Position numbers and translations under genes: made by a program. Shown here one piece after another: positions 8,812 through 18,900 of a stretch of DNA of 64,000 nt; position 1 is the stretch's first letter, and each line of letters begins with the position of its first letter. The notes below the pieces were generated by a model. It saw only the letters and a program-made list of their open reading frames with translations. It was not told the origin of the DNA and did not search any database. Source of the DNA: Cyclobacterium qasimii M12-11B (lineage in GTDB: Bacteria; Bacteroidota; Bacteroidia; Cytophagales; Cyclobacteriaceae); the NCBI RefSeq assembly GCF_000427295.1, contig NZ_ATNM01000074.1:1-64000 (forward strand), written 5' to 3'.

Positions 8812-10566
8812 TTGTCAAAAAAGATCTTAACTGATTCAGGTTGTTCGCCTTCTTCCATTGACACCCTTGTTAAGAACAAGGTTTTGCAAAGCTTTAAGGT
8901 GAAAATAAGCCGTTTTGCGCTTATTCAGGTTGACGATAAGCCAATTGAGCTATCCGAGGTGCAGAAGGATGCTTACGATGCTGTACAGAAGGAATTTACT
9001 AGTAAAGCTACCGTTCTTCTGCATGGGATTACTGGTTCTGGAAAAACGGAGATTTACATTAAGCTTATAATGGAAGTTTTGGAGAGTGGTTCTCAAGTAT
9101 TGCTACTGCTTCCTGAAATAGCCTTGACCACTCATTTGGTAGCTCGATTACAGAAAGTCTTTGGCGACAAAATGGGGGTTTTCCATTCCAAGTATTCTGA
9201 TAATGAACGTGTAGAGATTTGGCAAGGGGTATTATCAGGTAAATACAATTTCATCATAGGTGTTAGGTCTTCTTTGTTTTTACCTTTCGATAGTTTGGGC
9301 CTAGTTATCGTAGATGAAGAGCATGAGCCATCCTACAAGCAATATGATCCTGCTCCCAGGTTTCATGCCAGAGATGCGGCCATCATGATGGCGTGGTTGC
9401 ATCAAGCCAAGACTGTGCTCGGTACAGCCACCCCTGCATTTGAAACCTTTTACAATGCCCAAAATGACAAGTATGGGTATGTGAGAATGGATAAGCGGTA
9501 TGGAGATGCAGAACTGCCTCATTTCCATTTGGCAGATATTTTAAAGGACAAAAAGAAAAACCTGCTAAAGTTAGACTTTACCAGGCTCATGAGAGAGAAA
9601 ATTCAGGAGGCACTTAACCACCAGGAGCAAGTACTTATTTTCCAAAACAGGAGAGGGTACGCCCCTTATATTTCTTGTGATGAATGTGGTTGGATTCCTG
9701 AATGTGAACATTGTGACGTCAGTTTAACTTACCACCAATACCAGGAAGAATTGAGGTGTCATTATTGTGGCTTCAAGGACAAAGTGCCTATAAAATGCCA
9801 GGCTTGCGGGAGTAGTAAAATCACTACAGTAGGATCTGGCACAGAAAGAATAGAAGAGAATCTATCTTTACTTTTTCCAGAGGCACGAATCCTTAGAATG
9901 GACCTGGACACCACTAGAAGTAAATACGGGTATCAAAAAATATTAGAGGAATTTGGATCGGGAAATGTAGACATACTGGTAGGTACCCAAATGATCACCA
10001 AAGGACTTGATTTTGATAGGGTTTCTTTGGTGGGAATTGTTGATGCAGATCGAATTTTGTTCTACCCGGATTTCAGGTCTGGAGAAAGGGCTTTTCAACA
10101 AATCACTCAGGTGGCTGGAAGAGCTGGGAGGAGAAACGTTACAGGTAATGTAGTCATTCAAACAAGGCGTCCTGACCAGTTGATTTTCAAGCAAATAATA
10201 AGTGGTAATTACAATGATTTTTATCAGCAGGAAATGGGAGAGCGGCGCCAGTTTTACTACCCGCCCTTCGTTAAAAACATCAAAATAGTTACCAAGCACA
10301 AAGACTTTAAAACAGCAGAGACTGCAGCAATTCAATTAAAGAACCTGTTATCAGATATAGAAGGTAGAAAGATAATCCTTGGGCCAGAGAAAGCCCTGAT
10401 TGGAAAGATTAAAAACCTATTTCTCTTTGAGATTTGGATCAAGCTTGAGAAAAATGCGAATACACAAGAACGCTTTAAGCAGGAAATGGTACGGATTATT
10501 TCTGAATTGCAGGGTGACAAGCGGTTTAGATCTGTCAGGTTTTTGATTGATGTAGATCCCTATTAG
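8812..10566 (+). CDS. priA: Primosomal protein N' PriA, helicase part
   Basis: The 584-residue C-terminal part of PriA, a 3'-5' superfamily-2 helicase that reloads the replisome at stalled forks. Visible motifs are Walker A HGITGSGKTEIY (about residues 70-81), LLPEIALT, the DEEH box IVDEEHEPSYKQYDP, and GTATPAFET. The eight-cysteine zinc region follows (CDECGWIPECEHC, then CHYCGF and CQACGS), with helicase motifs GTERIEE, VGTQMITKGLDF and QVAGRAGRR. The TTG at 8812 is just the first start-like codon after the frameshift; the true gene starts at 8054. Joined length is about 837 aa, normal for PriA. Confidence 0.92.
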   Translation: MSKKILTDSGCSPSSIDTLVKNKVLQSFKVKISRFALIQVDDKPIELSEVQKDAYDAVQKEFTSKATVLLHGITGSGKTEIYIKLIMEVLESGSQVLLLLPEIALTTHLVARLQKVFGDKMGVFHSKYSDNERVEIWQGVLSGKYNFIIGVRSSLFLPFDSLGLVIVDEEHEPSYKQYDPAPRFHARDAAIMMAWLHQAKTVLGTATPAFETFYNAQNDKYGYVRMDKRYGDAELPHFHLADILKDKKKNLLKLDFTRLMREKIQEALNHQEQVLIFQNRRGYAPYISCDECGWIPECEHCDVSLTYHQYQEELRCHYCGFKDKVPIKCQACGSSKITTVGSGTERIEENLSLLFPEARILRMDLDTTRSKYGYQKILEEFGSGNVDILVGTQMITKGLDFDRVSLVGIVDADRILFYPDFRSGERAFQQITQVAGRAGRRNVTGNVVIQTRRPDQLIFKQIISGNYNDFYQQEMGERRQFYYPPFVKNIKIVTKHKDFKTAETAAIQLKNLLSDIEGRKIILGPEKALIGKIKNLFLFEIWIKLEKNANTQERFKQEMVRIISELQGDKRFRSVRFLIDVDPY

Positions 10567-10803
10567 AAAAGCATTTTAAGGTCCTATCAATTAAGCATCT
10601 TGAAAGCTAAATTCATATTTTTTTTGTATTGAAAGTACTGGAATGCAGTTGCTTTAGGGAAACCTAATGTCACGGTAGGATTTTTTGGATTGGCAATGAA
10701 ATTTTGTTTCGGGTTTTCCCATCGCATTGAACCTTGATTTTACTATAGGGTTACAAATTGCCTGTCCCTAATTTCAGGAATTACTGTAATCATAAGATTA
10801 TCA

Positions 10804-10854
10804 GGCTATTTGGAGGTTTTAGTATAGCTTCGCTATGCTTAAACGAAAATAGCC
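10804..10854. repeat. Long nested inverted repeat in the priA-glucan synthase gap
   Basis: GGCTATTT at 10804-10811 pairs with AAATAGCC at 10847-10854. Inside it GTATAGC (10822-10828) pairs with GCTATGC (10832-10838), with one G-T wobble, around a TTC loop. No T-run follows, so it is not a classical terminator. It lies in a gap of about 600 bp (10567-11163) in which I see no gene; the rest of the gap is AT-rich DNA that probably includes the promoter of the glucan synthase. Confidence 0.45.
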
Positions 10855-11163
10855 ACATCTGGGCTAATTTTGAAGTGATTTCATTAGGTAATAAAAACCT
10901 ATTACCTATTTTGGGTTAATAGATGTCAAAACTTTCTTTGAAATATACAATGGAATATTGTAGATTAAGTGCGGAAGAGTGCAGGCCAAGAATAATTCAA
11001 ATTAAACTCTTCTTGAGGGACTATTTCAAAATTTGGAATTGCCTCCTAATTCAGCTTAAAAGCAAAAGACTTCCTGGTTAAATAATTGTTCGAATGACAG
11101 TAGGAATGAATAGTTTATAACTATCATTTGTTTTCTGCCTCAATAAATCACTACAACTTGAAT

Positions 11164-12996
11164 ATGAAGGTTAAAAGCACTACAGTTTTCGAAATGCTAT
11201 CCCGTATGCGTGAATATTTTTTAAAACGCGGTGCCTTTTTAAATGCTACGGAGGTCGATCCTATACGTTCAGAATTATACAATTCCAATCAAATAAAAGT
11301 CCATGCTGGTATAGTGGCACGGTATCATAAGTTATTAAAAGGCAAACGGAATGATAAGCTTTTAAAGCGATTAGATGACAATGAAAAGACGCTGGTGGAA
11401 GTACGTAATCTACTGGTTGAAAGCATTCAATCTGGCCAATCATTAACACCAGCAGCAGAATGGCTTCTGGACAACTTTTATTTAATTGAAGAACAAATTG
11501 TAACTGCTAAAAAGCATTTACCTAAAAAATATAGTGAGGGATTGCCTTATCTGGCAAATGGAAACTCCAAGAATATGCCCCGGGTTTATGATATCGCTCT
11601 AGAAATAATTGCTCACAGAGATGGCGATGTTGATTCAAATGGCTTAAAAGGTTTTATCTCGGCTTATCAATCCGAAAAAATCCTTACCCTGGGAGAGTTA
11701 TGGGCCATTCCCATCATGATGAAACTTGCTGTAATAGAAAATCTAAGAAGGATTGCCGAAAAAACAGCTCTGGATATGATCGACAATAATCTAGCCGATT
11801 ATTGGGGTGAGAAAATGATTGAAACAGTCAAGAAAGAGCCTGCGGATTTGGTGTTGACCATCGCAGACATGTCGAGATCCAAACCTGTCTTAAATAGTCC
11901 TTTTGTCGCTGGTTTTACACGCAAGCTACAGGGAAAAGGTCCAGCCTTTGCTTTACCATTAAAATGGTTGGAGCAACAATTATACAAGGAAGGTGTATCA
12001 GGTACAGACTTGGTATTTCAAGACAACCAAAAACAAGCTGCTGATCAGGTATCGGTTAAAAATAGCATAGGCACATTGCGCTTTATCGGTTCAACCGACT
12101 GGAGAAAATTTGTAGAAGCTTCAAGTATAGTAGAGCAAATATTAAGAACAGACATAACAGGTATTTATCCGCAATTGGATTTTGCTACACGAGACAGGTA
12201 CAGACATGTAATTGAAAATATTTCAAAACGTAGTCCGCTATCTGAATCAGAAGTTGCAGAGAAAACGATTGAATTAACTAAAAGACCTGAGATAGCGGAG
12301 AAGCAATATGCAAGAGAAAAACACGTAGGATTTTATTTAATTGGTAAAGGTTTTGGCCAATTAAAGGAAGCTGCGAAGATGCGCTTTAATTTAAAACAAA
12401 GCCTGACGAGTTTCATGGAGAAAAGGCCAGCTTTTATCTACCTTTTTTCAATAGCCATTCTTACTTTGGCTGTAGCAGTAGGGATGCTCTCAGTTGCTTG
12501 GATTTATGGAGATTTCAGGTCCCTAGTGCTGATAATTTTGGCGCTGTTATGTCTGGCAGGAGGAGCGCATTTGGCCATTACCTTCACCAATTGGCTGGCC
12601 ACTATATGGATAAAACCCCAAATATTACCTAGACTAGATTTTTCAAAAGGTATCCCTCTCAAATTCCGTACCCTTGTAACTGTTCCAACAATGCTTACGA
12701 GCAAAAATGAAATTGAGGAAAGTATAGAGGCGCTTGAGGTTCGATTTTTAGCAAACCAAGGGGGTAAATTATACTTCAGCCTATTAACTGATTTTACGGA
12801 TGCGGACTCCGAAACAATGCCGAATGACAGTTTATTACTCAACTTTGTGAGTGAGAGGATTCAACAGTTGAACGATAAATACAACGAAATTGGCCAGTCG
12901 GATACTTTTTTCTGTTCCACCGTGGGAGAAAATGGAATCCGAAAGAAGCCAGGTGGATGGGGTACGAACGAAAAAGAGGTAAACTTTCTGCTTTAA
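11164..12996 (+). CDS. Cyclic beta-1,2-glucan synthase, N-terminal part (frameshifted gene)
   Basis: N-terminal third of an NdvB/ChvB-type cyclic beta-1,2-glucan synthase. It has the family's typical opening helices (AAEWLLDNFYLIEEQI, LTLGELWAIPIMMKLAVIENL) and a transmembrane pair around residues 425-490 (FIYLFSIAILTLAVAVGML and LVLIILALLCLAGGAHLAI). The start of the GT84 glycosyltransferase domain follows (TVPTMLTSKNEIEESIEALEVRFLAN). The ATG at 11164 is preferred over the upstream TTG at 11128. The frame is lost at T6 (12906-12911); one more T gives DTFFLFHRGRKWNPKEARW and runs straight into the ORF at 12957. The last 28 codons as written are out of frame. Confidence 0.88.
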   Translation: MKVKSTTVFEMLSRMREYFLKRGAFLNATEVDPIRSELYNSNQIKVHAGIVARYHKLLKGKRNDKLLKRLDDNEKTLVEVRNLLVESIQSGQSLTPAAEWLLDNFYLIEEQIVTAKKHLPKKYSEGLPYLANGNSKNMPRVYDIALEIIAHRDGDVDSNGLKGFISAYQSEKILTLGELWAIPIMMKLAVIENLRRIAEKTALDMIDNNLADYWGEKMIETVKKEPADLVLTIADMSRSKPVLNSPFVAGFTRKLQGKGPAFALPLKWLEQQLYKEGVSGTDLVFQDNQKQAADQVSVKNSIGTLRFIGSTDWRKFVEASSIVEQILRTDITGIYPQLDFATRDRYRHVIENISKRSPLSESEVAEKTIELTKRPEIAEKQYAREKHVGFYLIGKGFGQLKEAAKMRFNLKQSLTSFMEKRPAFIYLFSIAILTLAVAVGMLSVAWIYGDFRSLVLIILALLCLAGGAHLAITFTNWLATIWIKPQILPRLDFSKGIPLKFRTLVTVPTMLTSKNEIEESIEALEVRFLANQGGKLYFSLLTDFTDADSETMPNDSLLLNFVSERIQQLNDKYNEIGQSDTFFCSTVGENGIRKKPGGWGTNEKEVNFLL

Positions 12997-15900
12997 ATGC
13001 CCTTTTAATAGAGGGTGACAGGGATAATTTTACCCGAATTGTTGGGGATTATGCAGTGCTAAAAAATATAAAGTATGTAATCTCACTCGATTCAGATACG
13101 CAATTGCCAAGAGATGCAGCCTGGAAATTAATTGCCACTATGGCTCATCCCTTAAACCAGGCTGTATATGATGAAAAAAAGAAACGCGTAGTAGAAGGAT
13201 TTGGAATTCTGCAACCAAGAATAGCCTCAGATTTCCCGAAAAATAAAACTTCTCTTTATTTGCGTTTGCAAGGTGACATGAAGGGTATTGATCCATATAC
13301 AAGAGCATCTTCTGATGTTTATCAGGATATCTTTGAAGAAGGTTCTTTTATTGGAAAAGGCATCTATGATGTTACTATTTTTGAAAAAGTTGTAGGCAAA
13401 CGTTTTCCCGAGAACCGTATCCTTAGTCATGACCTTTTGGAAGGTTGCTTTACTCGTTCTGGATTAGTAAGTGATGTGGTGTTATATGAAAATAATCCTT
13501 CCAATTATGAAGCGGATATAAAGCGTCACCATCGGTGGATAAGGGGTGATTGGCAAATAGCTGCCTGGGTCTTCCCATTTGTGAAAAATAAAGAGGGGAG
13601 GATTGTTAAAAATGACCTTTCTATTATATCTCGGTGGAAAATAGCAGACAATCTGCGTAGAAGCTTGTTGCCCATTTCTCTTTTATTAATTTTAGTTCTT
13701 GGCTGGTCCATGTTGCCCAAGCCTTGGTTTTGGACACTCGCTGTTACCATTATTGTTTTATTACCTGTCATGGCAGCAGCTTTTCTACAGCTATTGCGCC
13801 GCCCGGAAGATTTAGACTTTAAAGCCCATATTTCCGAAGTTGGAAATTCTGTTTCAGAGGTATTATTGCGTTTTATGTTTGGAATAGCTGTATTGCCTTA
13901 TGAATCCTACCGATTCACAGACGCTATACTCCGAACCAACTGGAGAATGCATGTAAGTGGAAAGAAATTATTGGAATGGACGCCATCAGCCACTGCTTCC
14001 TACCAATCAAAAGACAATATCTGGTTCATTTACCAAAAAATGTGGATCGGTCCCGTTTTGGCATTTCTTTGTCTTATTCTATTTTTATATTCGAATTCTC
14101 CTGCTTTTTTTGTTTCCATACCAATTCTGATTTTATGGTTTATATCACCATCTATTGCTTGGAGAATAAGTCAGCCAGAAAAAGAGGAAGTTCCTGACCT
14201 AAACCAGACCCAAGAGTATTATCTTCTCAAAATGGCCAGAAAAACGTGGGGCTTTTTTGAAAATTTTGTAAATGAAGGAGAAAATTGGCTACCCCCGGAT
14301 AATTTTCAGCAACATCCTGATCCGGTTATTGCTCACCGTACTTCTCCGACCAATATCGGCCTTTCTTTGCTGGCAAACCTTACTGCCTATGATTTTGGAT
14401 TTATTGTTATGGACGAAGTCCTTTTGAAATGTGGTAACACCCTTAATACCTTACATAAACTGGAGCGCTTTAAGGGACACTTTTACAATTGGTATGATAC
14501 TCGTTCCTTATCTATTCTGAGACCTGCATATGTTTCAACAGTTGATAGTGGAAATCTGGTGGGACATCTTCTTATATTACGCCAAGGAATTTTGGGGTTT
14601 AAATCCAAACCTATTTTTAATCAAGAGAGCTATAACGGTCTTCATTCTACAGTAGGGATTATACAAGATTTGCTAAGCAGTGAAAGCGATGAAAATATAA
14701 CTGCAATAGAAAAATTACTAGCAGATGCTTTTATTGAGAAGAATAATTCTTTATCAATAATAAAAAGAAATTTAGATGATTTGTCCGATCTCAGTGTTCA
14801 AATAACCGGATTTGATGAGAACATGCAAATAGGTAAATGGATTCTTAAATTAAAAAATCAAATTAAAAATGTTCGGGAAGATTTATACCGGCAAATTCCG
14901 TGGCTAAGTTTATTGCCACTTCCAAAATCATTTATCAATTTATCAAAGATAGATTTTAATCATTCACTTCTCTCCCTTCAGGGAATAGATGAGGAGTTAA
15001 GTCAACAAATTGATCAATACAAAAAAGAAACCAATCAAACGGATGAAAACGAATGGTTGGTAAAAGCAGAAACAGCTTTAAAAACCGGAATAACGCTAGG
15101 TCAGGAAAAACTTATCCTTTTCAAGGAATTGGCTGAGCAATTGGAGCAATTGAGCATTGTAGAATATGATTTTCTACTGGACAAAGATACCAGTCTTCTT
15201 TCTATAGGCTATAATGTGGATGAGCTGAGAAGAGATGAAAGCTTTTATGATATGCTCGCTTCAGAAGCAAGGTTAGGTATTTTTGTAGGTATTGCACAAG
15301 GATTACTGCCTCAAGAAAGTTGGTTCTCTTTGGGTCGTTTACTCACTGATTCGAAAAATGGACCAGTATTGCTGTCTTGGAGTGGATCGATGTTTGAATA
15401 TTTGATGCCACAATTGGTTATGCCGACCTATGAAAATACACTATTGCATGCAACCAACACTGCAATGGTAAAACGGCAGATAGAATATGCTACAAAACGT
15501 GATGTGCTCTGGGGGATTTCAGAATCTGGATACAACAGAGTGGATATGAGTTTGAATTACCAATACCAGGCTTTCGGCGTACCTGGATTAGGACTAAAGC
15601 GTGGATTAGAGGAAGACTTGGTGATAGCGCCATATGCTACTATGTTGGCTTTAATGGTAGCACCCAAAAAAGCGGTAGCCAATTTAAAACGATTATCAGA
15701 GGAAGGTTTTGAAGGAGAATATGGTTTTTATGAAGCCATTGATTATACCAAATCGCGTGTGCCTCGTGGCCAAAACCATGTTATTATCAATTCCTATATG
15801 GCCCACCATCAAGGGATGGGGTTTTTGTCATTTGCTTATGTTTTATTAAACAAACCAATGCAAAATCGATTTGCCTCGGAATTGCGTTTTAAGGCAAGCC

Positions 15901-18900
15901 TGTTGCTATTGCAGGAACGTATTCCAAAGAAATCCATTTTTTATGCACATACAGCTAATATTACTGATGTACACACCAATGTCGAAGATGTACAACTAAG
16001 AATAATAAATACCCCAAATACGCCTATACCAGAATTGCAATTACTCAGTAATGGTAATTATCAAGTGATGGTGACCAATTCAGGCGGGGGATACAGTCGG
16101 TGGAAAGACATATCGGTAACGAGGTGGCGGGAAGATTCAATCCAGGATAATTATGGTGTTTTTTGCTATATTAAAGACATCAAAAGCGGAAATTTCTGGT
16201 CAAACACCTATCATCCCACGCTTCAGCCATCCAAGAATTATGAGGCTATATTTTCGCAAGGTACCATTGAGTTTCACAGACAAGATTTGGGTTTTGAAAC
16301 CAAAACCCAAATCGTAGTTTCTCCAGAAGATGATGTCGAAATAAGAAAAATTAAAATAACGAATAGGTCAAAGGTTTCCAAGGTGCTGGAGGTTACAAGT
16401 TACACTGAGATTGTTCTGGCATCTCAGGCCTCTGATGAAGCACATCCCGCATTTAGTAACCTTTTCGTTCAAACAGAGGTTCAGCAGCAATACAATGCCA
16501 TATTTGGCACAAGAAGACCCCGCTCTAAGGATGAAGCTCCACCACATTTCTTTCATTTAATGGATGCGTATGGGGCCCAAGTAGGACAAGTATCCTTTGA
16601 AACAGACCGGATGCAATTTATAGGTAGAGGAAGGTCTCTGTCTAATCCTCAGGGCTTAGAGGTTGGACCATTAGCAGGAAATCAGGGTGCAGTATTGGAT
16701 CCAATTATGGCCACCAAATTCCGCATAACGATTAAACCATTTAAGACCGCTACCATAGACCTTATATATGGTATTTGTGCGAGTCGCGATGAAAGTGAAG
16801 CGCTCATGCATAAATACAGGGATAAAAATCTTAAAAAAAGAGCCCTGGACCTTTCCTGGACGCATAGCCAGGTATTATTAAGGCAAATAAACGCTACAGA
16901 AGCTGAAGCACAATTATTCGCAAAATTAGCCTCCTCAGTTATTTACTCCAATCCGGCCCTGCGCGCCAGTGAAGCAGTTATCAAAAGCAATTTCAGAGGC
17001 CAGTCCGGACTCTGGAGCCATTCTGTTTCGGGAGACCTACCCATAGTATTGGTACAAATATTTGATCTGGAAAACCTGGATTTAGTATCACAAATGATCA
17101 AGGCACATGGTTATTGGCAATTAAAAGGTTTGATGGTAGACCTTGTGATCTGGAATGAGGATCATGGTTCCTACCGCCATGAACTTCAAGACCAGATTTT
17201 GGGGATGATTTCAGCCGTTAACACATTGACCGGCCACGTACCGGGGAAGATATATGTAAAATCAACCGATCAAATTTCATCAGAAGACCGTATCCTTTTT
17301 GAATCTGTTGCCAAAATAATTATCACCGATAACAAAGGCACCTTAGCTGACCAAATTTCCGGGCAGTTTAGAAGGATAGGTTCACCTCGATTATTAGAAG
17401 GTAATCCTAAAACTGCTGGAAAAACAAGTATTGAGAATGTGATGTTGCCAACAAATCTTAAATACTTTAATGGAACAGGAGGTTTTACGGCAGATGGGAA
17501 GGAATACAAGATACAAATTGATGAAAAATCTACCACCCCAGCTCCCTGGGTGAATATTATTGCCAACCCCAATATTGGGACAGTGGTTTCTGAAAGTGGA
17601 TCAGCTTATACCTGGGCAGTGAATGCACATGAATACCGCATTACTCCCTGGCACAATGATCCCGTTACGGATACCGGCGGTGAGGCAATTTACCTTCGTG
17701 ATGAAGAAACCGGTTTATTTTGGTCTCCTACGCCTTTTCCCGTAAAGAGTGAATCAAATTATATCACTACACACGGCTTTGGATATACCAGTTATGAACA
17801 TATAGAAAATGGCATTTCTTCCGAAATGAAAGTGTTTGTGGACAAAGAGTTGCCCATTAAATTTGTAGTGCTGAGGATTAAAAACAGGACAGACCGGATT
17901 AGAAAACTCTCTGCTACAGGATACCTGGAAATTGTATTGGGCGATGTGCGCTCCAAAACCAATATGCATATTCTTTCAGAGTATGACGTGCAGACCGGAG
18001 CTTTGCTCTTTAGAAATAGGTACAATGACGCATTTGCTAACCGTGTGGCATTTTATAAACTTATTGGTGCAGGTAAGATTAGTTATGCTACTGATCGGTC
18101 GAAGTTTATTGGAAGAAATAGGAACCTTTCCAATCCCCAGGCATTGAACCGACTGGATCTTAAAGATAAAATAAGTACAGGTCATGACACTTGCGCTGGT
18201 TTGCAAGGAAAATTTAGCTTGTTGGAAGGTGAAGAAAGAGAGATTGCGTTCTTGATTGGTAGTGGTGAAGACACCGAGACAGCCATTCAACTCAATCAAA
18301 AATTTATAGACCTGAATTCAATTAATCAATCTTTTGACCAAATAAAAGAATATTGGAATGAGATAATAAATAAGGTGCAGGTGCAGACCCCGGATGAGGC
18401 CCTTAATCTTCTTGCTAATGGCTGGCTTACCTATCAAACCATCGCTGCCAGGTTATTTGCTCGTAGCGGTTTTTATCAATCTGGTGGAGCCTTTGGTTTC
18501 AGGGATCAGATACAGGATGTGCTGTCCTTATTACACAACAAACCTGAACTTGCAAGAGAACAAATACTTTTGAATGCTTCCCGACAATTTAAAGAAGGAG
18601 ATGTTCAACATTGGTGGCATCCCCCAGAAGGACGAGGTGTGCGTACAAAATGTTCTGACGATCTCTTATGGCTGCCATTTGTTGTCTATAGATACATTAA
18701 TGCTACAGGAGATTTAAAAATCCTGAATGAGCAAACAGGATTTTTAGAATCCAGATCCTTGCCTGATGGAGAAGACTCCCTTTATGAATTACCAATGAGT
18801 GGAAGCTTAATTGCTGACCTTTACCACCATTGTCGACTTGCTATAAAACATAGTCTTCATTTTGGTAAAAATGGCTTGCCTTTAATGGGCTCTGGCGATT

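Noticed and set aside
8744-8812. Programmed ribosomal frameshift in priA
   Set aside because: There is no slippery heptamer or clear stimulator, programmed shifting is not known for priA, and six other genes show the same kind of break.
12504-12842. Minus-strand open frame of 112 codons inside the glucan synthase gene
   Set aside because: It lies antisense to well-conserved synthase sequence and has no recognisable features of its own; it is a shadow frame.
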